24,682 nt of DNA from Cytophagales bacterium (lineage in GTDB: Bacteria > Bacteroidota > Bacteroidia > Cytophagales > Cyclobacteriaceae): positions 1-24,682 of the forward strand of contig JAGUUF010000339.1 of the NCBI GenBank assembly GCA_020063545.1. Direction: 5' to 3'. Shown here piece by piece: positions 15,632 to 22,949 of the stretch. The translations under genes were made by a program, and so were the position numbers. The notes below the pieces were generated by a model that worked only from the letters and a program-made list of their open reading frames with translations, was not told where the DNA came from and made no database searches. How positions within the stretch are numbered: position 1 is the stretch's first letter; every line of letters starts with the position of its first letter.

Positions 15632-16972
15632 CTAAATGCAGGGCAGCACCACTTTTACAACAGTTCCTTCGTTGAGTTTTGACTTCACCTCGAATTTGCC
15701 ATGGTGCAGTTCAATAATCCGCACCGTTAAGGGGATGCCGATACCGGTACCCCGGATTTTACGCACATTTTCGGACCGGAAGAACGGCTGGGTTATTTTC
15801 GGTATATCCTCAGCCGGTATGCCAACACCCTGGTCGGTAATGGTTAACTCAACCTCGTCAAGCATTTTCTCAACGGAAAAGGTTACTTCGGCATTGCCCG
15901 AAAACTTGGAGGCATTGTCGAGCAGGTTTACGAGCGCTGTTTGCAGTAAATTTTTATTGCCGCTAACCCGGGGGTTGTGATTGCTTAGCGAAAGCGTAAC
16001 CCGGCATTCGGGGTTAATGTGCCGGTACGCAGCAACCGCTTCCTCGGCCATGCTATTCATGGCAAGTGTATCGCGTTTGATTTCGCTGAGGTTTGAACTG
16101 ATAGCCGATAGTTGAAGCAGGTTATTCACCAGCCGGTTTAACCGTTCAGCCTCGGTTTGGATGCGGGCCAGGGCCTCTTTATACTCGGTCACTTCCCGGT
16201 TTTTTTCCAGGGCCACATCCGTTTCACCGATGATGGCCGTAAGCGGGTTGCGGATTTCGTGCGAGGCGTTGGCTACGAAAAGTTTCTGTGCGTTAAACGC
16301 CAGGTCAATCCGGTCGAGCAGGCGGTTAAACGCGATGGCCAGTTGCCCCATCTCGTCATCGGGATTAAACACGCGCAGGCGTTCGTGCAGGTTTTTGTCG
16401 CTGATGGTGTTGGCTTTTTTGATTTGTTCCGAGATGGGTTGAAGAATTCTGCCGGAAAGGTAATGGCTCATTACCGTCATGATAACAATGCTGATAACGA
16501 TGGCCAGCACCAGTATGGTTCGGAGGTTAGCCAGCATGCTGATGCCCACCCTGTCTACCGCGGTAATCATCACGGCATAGTCGCCACCAGCCAGGTGAAA
16601 TAATCTTCCTGCCCCCTGCCGGTCATCTTCAAAAAAATAGGCTTCCTCATTTTCCTGTAATGACCGGAGGAAATCATCCGGGTAGGATACAGAAAGTTTT
16701 TGCTGCCAGCCTTCAGAAAGCGGAACTACTTCTTCCGTCTCATCGGGAAGGGTATTGAGAAACTGACCCCGGATAAGCTCGTACGCTTCGGGGGTAAAAC
16801 TATCCTTTTCAAGGAACATCTTTTCGGTAATATCCACCCGCTTGAGCAGCCGGTTGTAGAACTCGGTTTTGCGGTATTGCGCTGAAAAAAAGTACACCGA
16901 TAAACCAAACGCCAGCAGTAGCAGGGCCGTGGCCAGGCTGAAAAAGAAGGTAAGTTTATCCCTGAGCTTCAC
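15632..16972 (-). CDS. Sensor histidine kinase
   Basis: The 446-residue protein has an N-terminal membrane helix (about residues 9-30), a periplasmic domain of about 115 residues with no recognised ligand-binding motif, and a second helix (about 148-170). Then come HAMP, a HisKA domain with phospho-acceptor His238 in NASHEIRNPL, and an HATPase with N-box NLLDNASKF, G1 DQGVGIP and G2 GTGIGIPL. It should autophosphorylate and act on the response regulator encoded immediately upstream. The start is a GTG two bases after the regulator's stop, so translation is coupled. The stimulus is unknown. The SulP gene downstream may belong to the same transcript. Confidence 0.93.
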   Translation of the reverse strand: MKLRDKLTFFFSLATALLLLAFGLSVYFFSAQYRKTEFYNRLLKRVDITEKMFLEKDSFTPEAYELIRGQFLNTLPDETEEVVPLSEGWQQKLSVSYPDDFLRSLQENEEAYFFEDDRQGAGRLFHLAGGDYAVMITAVDRVGISMLANLRTILVLAIVISIVIMTVMSHYLSGRILQPISEQIKKANTISDKNLHERLRVFNPDDEMGQLAIAFNRLLDRIDLAFNAQKLFVANASHEIRNPLTAIIGETDVALEKNREVTEYKEALARIQTEAERLNRLVNNLLQLSAISSNLSEIKRDTLAMNSMAEEAVAAYRHINPECRVTLSLSNHNPRVSGNKNLLQTALVNLLDNASKFSGNAEVTFSVEKMLDEVELTITDQGVGIPAEDIPKITQPFFRSENVRKIRGTGIGIPLTVRIIELHHGKFEVKSKLNEGTVVKVVLPCI

Positions 16973-16974
16973 GG

Positions 16975-17646
16975 CTATGTATCCTTAATGGTATAGCCCA
17001 TGCCCACCACCGTTTTAATAAGCGGCACCGGAAAATCGGCATCAACTTTTTTTCGCAGGTAATTAATGTACACATCCACCACGTTGGTGCCCAGGTCGTG
17101 CGTAACATCCCATACATTCTCCAGGATGTCGCTGCGTGAAAGCACACGGTTTTTGTTCACCAGCAGGTATTCCAGCAGCCTGAACTCGCGGGCGGTAAGT
17201 TCAATCAGTTTCTTATCCCGGAAAACTTCTTTCGATTCGCGGTGCAGTTCCAGGTCGGCTGCGGTAAGCACCTGGTCAACCGCCTTTTTTCTGCGCACCA
17301 GGGCGTTAAGCCGGGCAAGCAGTTCTTTAAATTTAAACGGCTTGGGTAAATAGTCATCCGCCCCAATGGTTAACCCGTCAACAATATCTTCGGTGGTGCC
17401 GAGCGCGGTAAGCATCAGGATGGGTGTTTTCATTCCCTGTTGTGCGCGCAACTGCCTGCAAACTTCAAGGCCGTTTATGCCGGGCATCACCACATCCAGG
17501 ATGATGGCATCGAACTCTTCGCGCAGGGCAAGGGTAAGCCCGGTGGTGCCGTCAAACGCCTGGGCCACCAGCATGCCGTTCTCTTCCAGTCCTTTGCGAA
17601 TGAAGGAGGATACGGAGGGTTCGTCTTCAATGAGTAATATCCGCAT
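16975..17646 (-). CDS. OmpR/PhoB family response regulator
   Basis: A 223-residue two-domain regulator. The receiver domain shows the acidic pair in LLIEDEPS, phospho-acceptor Asp51 (AIILDVVMPGINGLE), Thr80 and Lys102 (YLPKPFKFKELL). The C-terminal winged helix (about residues 130-220) has the family pattern ELTAREFRLLEYLLVNKNRV and DVYINYLRKKVD. It is the first gene of the pair with the histidine kinase, 2 bp apart. Targets are unknown; autoregulation and control of the downstream SulP gene are the simplest guesses. The 96-bp gap upstream holds a short interrupted palindrome (17732-17746) that overlaps the stop of DUF2200. Confidence 0.95.
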   Translation of the reverse strand: MRILLIEDEPSVSSFIRKGLEENGMLVAQAFDGTTGLTLALREEFDAIILDVVMPGINGLEVCRQLRAQQGMKTPILMLTALGTTEDIVDGLTIGADDYLPKPFKFKELLARLNALVRRKKAVDQVLTAADLELHRESKEVFRDKKLIELTAREFRLLEYLLVNKNRVLSRSDILENVWDVTHDLGTNVVDVYINYLRKKVDADFPVPLIKTVVGMGYTIKDT

Positions 17647-17742
17647 GGTTATCCCTCTTAAAGGTAAATACTAAAAATCAATTCTGAGGAGTGGAAGAAG
17701 GATCGCCCTGACGATGGTTCTGCTTGCAGGATTAGCAGGCTG

Positions 17743-18144
17743 CTAAGTTCGCAAAATTTTTTCCATGGCCCTGCCTTTGGCCAGTTCGTCTACCAGTTTA
17801 TCGAGGTACCTTACCTTCCGGTGCAACGGGTCGGCAATTTCTTCAATGCGGTACCCGCAGATTACACCCGTAATCAGGCGGGCGTTGGGATTTAACCGGG
17901 CCTGCGCAAAGAATTCTTCGAACGCTATTTTGTCATCAATTACTTTTTTCAGTTTCTTCTCGTCAAAGCCGGTTAACCATTCAATAACCCGGTGTAATTC
18001 CGCTTTCGTCCTCCCTTTCTTTTCAACTTTTGTTACATAGTGCGGATAAACCGAAGCGAATGGCATTCGTGCGATGCGGCTGTTGGTACTTTCACGTTTT
18101 GGGGCCGGGCTTTCTTTTTTTGCCTGATGCGATTTCGGTTTCAT
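17743..18144 (-). CDS. DUF2200 domain protein
   Basis: The 133-residue protein matches the DUF2200 pattern closely: RMPFASVYPHYVTKVEKKGR, VIEWLTGFDE, ITGVICGYRIEEI, and the C-terminal LDKLVDELAKGRAMEKILR. Members are small soluble proteins of unknown function. A basic, low-complexity extension of about 23 residues (KPKSHQAKKESPAPKR) precedes the domain. The ATG abuts the stop of the upstream DUF6544-like gene with no spacing, so the two are co-transcribed and probably coupled. Confidence 0.88.
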   Translation of the reverse strand: MKPKSHQAKKESPAPKRESTNSRIARMPFASVYPHYVTKVEKKGRTKAELHRVIEWLTGFDEKKLKKVIDDKIAFEEFFAQARLNPNARLITGVICGYRIEEIADPLHRKVRYLDKLVDELAKGRAMEKILRT

Positions 18145-19233
18145 TTATTGATTAACATTATAGTGGACTGATTTTACTTCAAACGTTCCGTAGCACAATT
18201 CCCGGTCGGGATACGTGTAAATGGTCTCCGCATAACCGGCCAATTTATACCCATTTACTTCCCTGTATTCCTTAAGCGGAGTTGCCCACGGCAACCCTTT
18301 CCCGGCATCAGCATTATACCTGTCGTTCGATTTGAAATTAATTAACTGCCCTGCTTCATTGAAAAACAATTCAGCCGTTACCGTTATGCCATTGGTGGTA
18401 AAGGTTGCCCCCACTGTATTTTCGTCAATGCTTTGCCATGAAATCCGTTTGTCAATTAACGTGGCAGGCGCCATGCAGCACATGTCGTTAAAAAAAGTAA
18501 CCGTTTCGGCTTTATTCATGTCATCGCCATCCCGGAACTGGACTTTTATCAGCGAAAAAAGCCTGATGTCCATAAAAGCTTCTCCATTTACGTAGGCATG
18601 ATACCCGGCTACAGGAAGGCGCTTCATAACCGCATTCATAAAAAACAAACGGGTAGGATTTTGCATAAAATTATATTGCTCTGACGTAAACGGCATCCAC
18701 TCCGACTGTTCGTCCTTCCTGATTTTCCCGGTAAACACAATTGTAAAGTTATTTACCCTGGGTTTGCCAACCGAACCCGTGTACCGAAGATATTTTTTTA
18801 CCGGTTCAGGAAGCGGTTCAAGGTCCTTTTCTGTGAGGATAACCTTTCCGAAATATTCCGGTTGTTGTAAACCCTTTTTTACATCGCGCTCATACTTCCG
18901 GTGATAATTCCATGTAGCGTAGCCAATGATACACCCAATCAGTATGACTGCATTAGCAACTGTTCCAAATTTAGCTGAATCCCATAAACCAAAAATAAGT
19001 GCCTGGGAGATCGCTAAGGCAATGAAACCAACAAGCCACCAGTGGTTATTCTTTAGCAACAGCAACAGTGCAGCACCTAAAAACAAAACAGCGCTTACTA
19101 ACCAAAGCATCCCCGACATTTTCGAAACAGCTGATGTAAGCTGCTTTACCTCAGCAATACCAAACGCCTTTACAAAACCAGGCAGATGGATTAATCCGTG
19201 TACCAGCAGCAAAACCAAATAACCAGTTCTCAT
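18145..19233 (-). CDS. DUF6544-like membrane protein
   Basis: A 362-residue protein with four N-terminal hydrophobic segments (about residues 3-20, 38-60, 65-83 and 90-108) and then a soluble domain. The soluble part contains LPEPVKKYLRYTGSVGKPRV and a beta-rich stretch with VNGEAFMDIRLFSLIKVQF, FFNDMCCMAPATLID and YREVNGYKLAGYAE. These are features of the uncharacterised DUF6544 group found in Bacteroidota and Actinobacteria. No catalytic motif could be assigned. It is the first gene of a two-gene operon with DUF2200. The family name is from pattern memory, not a search. Confidence 0.78.
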   Translation of the reverse strand: MRTGYLVLLLVHGLIHLPGFVKAFGIAEVKQLTSAVSKMSGMLWLVSAVLFLGAALLLLLKNNHWWLVGFIALAISQALIFGLWDSAKFGTVANAVILIGCIIGYATWNYHRKYERDVKKGLQQPEYFGKVILTEKDLEPLPEPVKKYLRYTGSVGKPRVNNFTIVFTGKIRKDEQSEWMPFTSEQYNFMQNPTRLFFMNAVMKRLPVAGYHAYVNGEAFMDIRLFSLIKVQFRDGDDMNKAETVTFFNDMCCMAPATLIDKRISWQSIDENTVGATFTTNGITVTAELFFNEAGQLINFKSNDRYNADAGKGLPWATPLKEYREVNGYKLAGYAETIYTYPDRELCYGTFEVKSVHYNVNQ

Positions 19234-19307
19234 ATTATCTAAAATTGAATTACCCGCCCCGTCATCTCACATTCATTCCAATAACTACTACCGCAGCGAT
19301 AGCAGGC

Positions 19308-20315
19308 CTATTGCGCAAATCGTTGCAAAATCTTTCCTTCACTATCGGTTACCCGGATATTACCCGCCTGGTCGCTGGAGATAATTTTATCGCCATTGTT
19401 ATTCCAATCTATTCCCCACAAGTTGTTGTCATCGAATTTGGTTTTGCTGATTACGTCTCCATTTTCGGTAAGTACCAATAGCACATCTGTCGCGGCCGCC
19501 AGGTATTTGCCATCTCTCCTCCACGAAATATTCCTGTATTCCGACTTGCTTTCCTTTATCGATTTGAGAAGCGTGCCCTCCCTGGTCCAGTATTTCAGGC
19601 AGGACGGTTCTCCGCCCTCGCTTTCATGTCCGTAGTCGCCCGTAACAAAAAATTTACCAGACGGATGCCATCGGCAAGCCAGAATTCCTTTGCTTTTTGT
19701 ACCATCATCAATGGTTGCCAGCAGTCTATCCCTGTCAATATCAATTAAGAAAATGTCTTCTTCAACAGCTACTAGTTGGCCATTCACTGGATGCCAGTCA
19801 ATATCAAACAACCCACCCGGGTTGCTGAACGATAAGGTCTTCAGTACCTCACCATTTTTTGTGAAGATGGTGATTCTTCCGTTTTTTCCTACGTAAGCCA
19901 CTTCCTCGCCTGACGGACTCCAGCTAACGCCCCTTCCCTGTACGGTATCAGGCAGGTTTTTGATGATGTGGTTCTTGCTTATGTCGTACAACTGTATAAT
20001 TGAGGTTTTTTCGTCATGCGAAAAGGCTGCTACTGCCAGAATCGGGGCACCAGGATTCCATTCAGTTTTTGTAATTGTGGTTGCTTTAAAATTCCAGCTT
20101 TTAATTTTTGTCCAATCGGTGGTTTCGTAGATGGCCAGTTCCCCTTCGCTGTTACCCACAGCAACAAACCTGTCGTCATAACTCCAACTGGCCGTCCAGG
20201 CAGTAGGTGCATTTTCTTCCGTATCCATTCTTGTAGTTGACGGCCTGATAGGGCAACCAACCATGCCTATATTAAAAATGGCAAGCGCTGTAAACAGGAT
20301 GCGATGATTTGGCAT
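19308..20315 (-). CDS. WD40-type seven-bladed beta-propeller lipoprotein
   Basis: The 335-residue protein begins MPNHRILFTALAIFNIGMVGC, a lipoprotein-type signal with a weak lipobox. Seven WD40-like repeats follow, each with a W-x-P/D-x-G turn: SWSYDDRF, EWNPGAPI, SWSPSGEE, DWHPVNGQ, RWHPSGKF, SWRRDGKY and DWNNNGDK. Seven blades make a closed propeller. It is expected to be a periplasmic scaffold or sensor; the partner is unknown. The frame extends 12 codons upstream to a GTG, but that stretch overlaps a possible cassette-boundary remnant, so the ATG before the signal is preferred. The gene is alone and borders the accessory segment. Confidence 0.85.
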   Translation of the reverse strand: MPNHRILFTALAIFNIGMVGCPIRPSTTRMDTEENAPTAWTASWSYDDRFVAVGNSEGELAIYETTDWTKIKSWNFKATTITKTEWNPGAPILAVAAFSHDEKTSIIQLYDISKNHIIKNLPDTVQGRGVSWSPSGEEVAYVGKNGRITIFTKNGEVLKTLSFSNPGGLFDIDWHPVNGQLVAVEEDIFLIDIDRDRLLATIDDGTKSKGILACRWHPSGKFFVTGDYGHESEGGEPSCLKYWTREGTLLKSIKESKSEYRNISWRRDGKYLAAATDVLLVLTENGDVISKTKFDDNNLWGIDWNNNGDKIISSDQAGNIRVTDSEGKILQRFAQ

Positions 20316-20400
20316 ATTGATATCAAATGAACTAACGGTTTCGGGCTTCACTCGTTGTCATTTAATTTCAACTCGTAATGTTTTTCATTTTTTCTGTCAG

Positions 20401-20787
20401 TCAGACAAAGTAGTCAACAAAATAGTTGTGTTTAAACAATATCGTCAATATAACTGTGTACGTAACCAACTCAGCTACCATTGCAACATACTTTGTCGGG
20501 CTAGTCATAAAACCAAAGGTCTCAATGACACAGATAGTAAACAGCATAGTATATGTTGCAAGCATAAACTCCGGGGTTTTATTCCAGTGAGTGAAATATC
20601 CAAGCAAAAATCCTGTCGAGGTAATAATGACAGAACCCCAATGAATGGGCAGAAGCCATTTAGGAAAGTCCAGGTTAGTATAGGGTGTCCAGGGAACTTT
20701 TGCAGAAAACAATTCTACCATACCACCAGTCGACCAAAGGAAAAGAAACATGTGTACTAACACCAAAGCATATCCAACGTATTGCAT
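20401..20787 (-). CDS. Unknown four-helix membrane protein
   Basis: A 128-residue protein with about four membrane segments (roughly residues 3-22, 45-65, 75-93 and 100-118). It carries the motifs LLPIHWGSVIITSTGF and FKHNYFVDYFV. No family was recognised. It starts 7 bp after the stop of the 143-aa gene and is probably translated from the same message. The region is more AT-rich than the chromosome to its left, in keeping with an acquired gene. A membrane protein paired with a small cytosolic protein is a common layout for defence or stress modules, but nothing here proves that. Confidence 0.65.
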   Translation of the reverse strand: MQYVGYALVLVHMFLFLWSTGGMVELFSAKVPWTPYTNLDFPKWLLPIHWGSVIITSTGFLLGYFTHWNKTPEFMLATYTMLFTICVIETFGFMTSPTKYVAMVAELVTYTVILTILFKHNYFVDYFV

Positions 20788-20794
20788 AGTCCGT

Positions 20795-21226
20795 CTATTT
20801 TAAGATTTCGATTTTATAATAATCAGAAACCTGGTTATTGTCCGCTTGTCCAACAGTTACAGTTCTTTTGTTGTTTCTGATAAGTTGAATTATAACGTCC
20901 ATTCGTTTCTGTTCTCTTCCCCGCAGAGCCTCCGCTTCGGGACTCTGCGGCTTACAAGACTCTGCGGAGAATGTAAGGTCAAAAATGTCAAGTAATTGCT
21001 TTGGTATTTCGTTTTTGGGAAAGTCAAATAGAAAGTCTTCTGTTATTGAGTAAAATCTCAATGTGTTGTTTGTCTTAATTATGAAAAAGAGAGTATAAAA
21101 ATGAAGTATTGCTTTTTTGTCACGTTTTGGTAGTCCGTGTTCTTCAAATAGTTTATCAAATTCAGACTCGTCTTCGTAAGTTGATAGAAAGTCAAATAAC
21201 TGTCCCCTATTTAATTTTTTATTCAT
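20795..21226 (-). CDS. Unknown small protein carrying an in-frame palindromic repeat
   Basis: The 143-residue, mostly helical and charged protein starts MNKKLNRGQLFDFLSTYEDE. The part before about residue 90 (LFEEHGLPKRDKKAILHFYT and SITEDFLFDFPKNEIPKQLL) looks like a normal soluble domain. The segment SAESCKPQSPEAEALRG (about residues 91-107) is unlike the rest: it is encoded by a GC-rich palindromic repeat (20921-20967) and is Pro-, Glu- and Ala-rich. After it the protein resumes with MDVIIQLIRNNKRTVTVGQ. The repeat is in frame, so the protein may still be made. No family was recognised. Confidence 0.6.
   Translation of the reverse strand: MNKKLNRGQLFDFLSTYEDESEFDKLFEEHGLPKRDKKAILHFYTLFFIIKTNNTLRFYSITEDFLFDFPKNEIPKQLLDIFDLTFSAESCKPQSPEAEALRGREQKRMDVIIQLIRNNKRTVTVGQADNNQVSDYYKIEILK
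20921..20967. repeat. CCGCAGAG palindromic repeat inside a coding sequence
   Basis: Perfect 8-bp arms CCGCAGAG (20921-20928) and CTCTGCGG (20943-20950) enclose a GC-rich loop. The 10-mer GACTCTGCGG is then repeated directly at 20941-20950 and 20958-20967. GC content is far above that of the surrounding gene. It looks like a dispersed palindromic element inserted in the 143-aa gene without breaking the frame. Confidence 0.7.
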
Positions 21227-21248
21227 TGTAATGTCGTTTTATAATTAC

Positions 21249-21390
21249 GCCCAACGGTTTTGCGCTTGGCGTTCGTGCGGGATTTCGGAGCACAAAACTG
21301 TCAACCCAGCACTATAGTTGATTTGAAAAACTGCACCTGAATTTAAGCACTTCACCCCGCATGACGCCAAACGCATGTTACCAGTAGGGC
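21249..21390. repeat. attC-like imperfect inverted repeat
   Basis: The arms TGCGCTTGGCGTTCGTGCGGG (21261-21281) and CCCCGCATGACGCCAAACGCA (21355-21375) pair over about 17 bases with a bulge, around a spacer of about 73 bp. Outside them, GCCCAAC (21249-21255) reads on the minus strand as GTTGGGC, which fits the integron R' box GTTRRRY. The opposite end (TGGTAAC on the minus strand) shares only AAC with the R'' consensus RYYYAAC. Total size and bulged-stem shape suit an attC site; the poor R'' box argues against it. The 336-bp gene-free stretch 21227-21562 otherwise holds only a G/T-rich segment (about 21391-21496), in which no gene was seen, and the hairpin repeats. Confidence 0.45.
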
Positions 21391-21496
21391 TTCTGTCTGT
21401 CCGATGTTGCAACCCATTGTCGTTGTTGAGTTTTGCTGTCATTGTCTTTGTCGTGTTGGGTTGTGCGGTTTCGCATTTATTATTTTACACCATGTT

Positions 21497-21565
21497 CGAC
21501 CCCATTGGGGTCGCAGGGTTGTGGATGTTCATTTGTTCTATAAACATTTGACCCCTTCGGGGTCA
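21497..21565. repeat. GACCCC hairpin repeat pair at the hsdS 3' end
   Basis: Two hairpins, CGACCCC-ATT-GGGGTCG (21497-21513) and TGACCCC-TTC-GGGGTCA (21549-21565), are linked by a spacer containing TTCTATAAAC at 21536-21545. The same order (hairpin, spacer of about 23 bp, TTCTATAAAC, then TTGACCC hairpin) occurs upstream of hsdM at 24581-24650 in the same orientation. The second hairpin contains the hsdS stop codon. Confidence 0.75.
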
Positions 21566-22747
21566 CACCATTTGTGGAGTTGCTAGTTCCCCCCGAAACG
21601 CCTTTTGGCTTAAACTGCCGTATAAATTTTCCAACTCCTGCAAGCTTTGCTGGTATTGGGTTTTGAGGGTTTCTGTTTTTTCTACGATGTGGGCAAATTG
21701 GGTTTGTATTTCTATTGGCGGAACTGGAATTTTCAAATTTTCAATTATTCCAGAGTTCAAATTCTTCATCGTTATACCTTTAGCCGAATTTTCTAAAACC
21801 TTCCGCATTGAAGCAGAAGAAATTATGTTATAAAGGAAAATAGGATTTAATTCGGCTGTTGGTCTGATAAAAATACTACCCGTTCCGCATAAGTAGCCAT
21901 CTTCCTTTTTGGTAACCACTGCACATCTTCCAATTTCGCCACGTCTGCCTAAAACAACATCACCCTCATGCATCACGTATGCAGAAAGTTCTTTCATTTT
22001 GTCTTTTGAAATTGTCAATTCAGGGTCAATAAAAATTTTCCCTTCGCTAATGTGGCTTGGATTAACTAACGGGACACCATTCTGAACATAATCTTCTCTA
22101 TGTAACAAACTACCAAAAGGACCTATTCTCACTTTTGAGTAATTCTTTAATTCCGATTTATTCCATTTCTTCTCATTATTTACTGCATCCCCAAACATCT
22201 CCAAAAACGTGCTTTTCAAAAATTCATCCAGCAGGCGGATGCTTTCTTTGCGTTGGGCTATCAGGTTTTCGGCTTTGCTTAAAATATTGGCGATGTGGAG
22301 TTGGTCGGGAAGTGGGGGGAGGGGAACCTTAAAGTTCTTTACGAATGCCTGACTTATGTGTGGTTGTGCATTTCCCCAAGCTTTATCTAAAATTCTTTGA
22401 CGCTGTCTTCTTAAATAGTGAAATAAATATTCGGGAATATGGTTATTTGAAGGTAAAATTCCGGTAACAGATTGATTGGCACACGCCTCAATTTTCGTAA
22501 TCGCACTCAAACCACAAGTAGCCCCTGTTAATGCAATTAATACTGTGTTTGCTGGCATCATTTTAGTCGAGCTATTTTTTAAGCCTGCCTCTGTGATGAA
22601 ATTTTCTGCATTGTAGATGTAGCCCTTATTTAATTCCCCAGAATTTAACCAAGGAATTTTTCCGTTCTCCCAATATTCTTTAACAGATGTGGAAGGCGTT
22701 CCACCTGTGACAACATCTGCAAACTCAGAAATTTTTAATTCCTTCAT
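21563..22747 (-). CDS. hsdS: Type I restriction-modification specificity subunit HsdS
   Basis: The 394-residue protein has two target-recognition domains. The first opens with KISEFADVVTGGTPST and ends VPLPPLPDQLHIANILSKAE, leading into a helical spacer. The second opens with LKNYSKVRIGPFGSLLHRED and ends IPVPPIEIQTQFAHIVEKTE, followed by a C-terminal helix (LKTQYQQSLQELENLYGSLS). This is the normal two-domain, two-spacer HsdS, which sets the bipartite DNA target for HsdM and HsdR. The ATG lies 1 bp after the stop of the 66-codon ORF. Its last residues and TGA stop read into the hairpin repeat at 21549-21565, so the native C-terminus may have been altered. The recognition sequence cannot be predicted from this. 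Confidence 0.94.
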   Translation of the reverse strand: MKELKISEFADVVTGGTPSTSVKEYWENGKIPWLNSGELNKGYIYNAENFITEAGLKNSSTKMMPANTVLIALTGATCGLSAITKIEACANQSVTGILPSNNHIPEYLFHYLRRQRQRILDKAWGNAQPHISQAFVKNFKVPLPPLPDQLHIANILSKAENLIAQRKESIRLLDEFLKSTFLEMFGDAVNNEKKWNKSELKNYSKVRIGPFGSLLHREDYVQNGVPLVNPSHISEGKIFIDPELTISKDKMKELSAYVMHEGDVVLGRRGEIGRCAVVTKKEDGYLCGTGSIFIRPTAELNPIFLYNIISSASMRKVLENSAKGITMKNLNSGIIENLKIPVPPIEIQTQFAHIVEKTETLKTQYQQSLQELENLYGSLSQKAFRGELATPQMV

Positions 22748-22748
22748 T

Positions 22749-22949
22749 TCACACCAGTTGTTTTAATTCGTTAATGCCTTTTTGGATATCGGCTTCAATG
22801 GCTTTTAATTTATAACACAGCCCTGTTGGACTCCGAAGGAGTCCTATGTTTGTAGCTATGGACATAGCTACAAACCTGCGACCCCAAAGGGGTCGTACAT
22901 CACCTCCCTGAATATTAATAGCTGAAAGAAAATTTTTTGTTTTATCCAT
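22749..22949 (-). CDS. 66-codon ORF bridging hsdM and hsdS, invaded by hairpin repeat
   Basis: The ORF begins inside the end of hsdM (the overlap ATGGATAA covers 22942-22949) and stops 1 bp before the hsdS ATG, as expected for a coupled gene. Its first 15 residues (MDKTKNFLSAINIQG) are followed by about 30 residues encoded by a triple-hairpin repeat (DVRPLWGRRFVAM onward). It then ends KAIEADIQKGINELKQLV, which matches the HsdM C-terminus (TIEADIQKGLAELKSLV) at 13 of 16 core positions. It may be a real small protein, a degenerate copy of the hsdM tail, or a passage kept open only to carry ribosomes from hsdM to hsdS. Confidence 0.5.
   Translation of the reverse strand: MDKTKNFLSAINIQGGDVRPLWGRRFVAMSIATNIGLLRSPTGLCYKLKAIEADIQKGINELKQLV
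22828..22895. repeat. Triple-hairpin repeat inside the bridging ORF
   Basis: Three perfect palindromes lie in a row. They are GGACTCC-GAA-GGAGTCC (22828-22844), a 13-bp arm pair GTTTGTAGCTATG/CATAGCTACAAAC separated by GA (22848-22875), and CGACCCC-AAA-GGGGTCG (22879-22895). The last belongs to the same hairpin family as those flanking the hsd locus. The order of three different palindromes suggests a compound mobile or repetitive element. Confidence 0.75.

Noticed and set aside
17732..17746. A terminator or operator from the interrupted palindrome TTAGCAG-G-CTGCTAA
   Set aside because: The single-base loop makes a poor hairpin, it overlaps the DUF2200 stop codon, and no second copy or T-run supports a function.
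20316..20351. An upstream GTG start for the propeller lipoprotein
   Set aside because: It would add 12 residues before the lipoprotein signal and is encoded by the possible cassette-boundary remnant.
21245..21442. A 65-codon minus-strand frame across the attC-like repeat
   Set aside because: It is encoded mostly by the inverted repeat itself and has no independent protein character.
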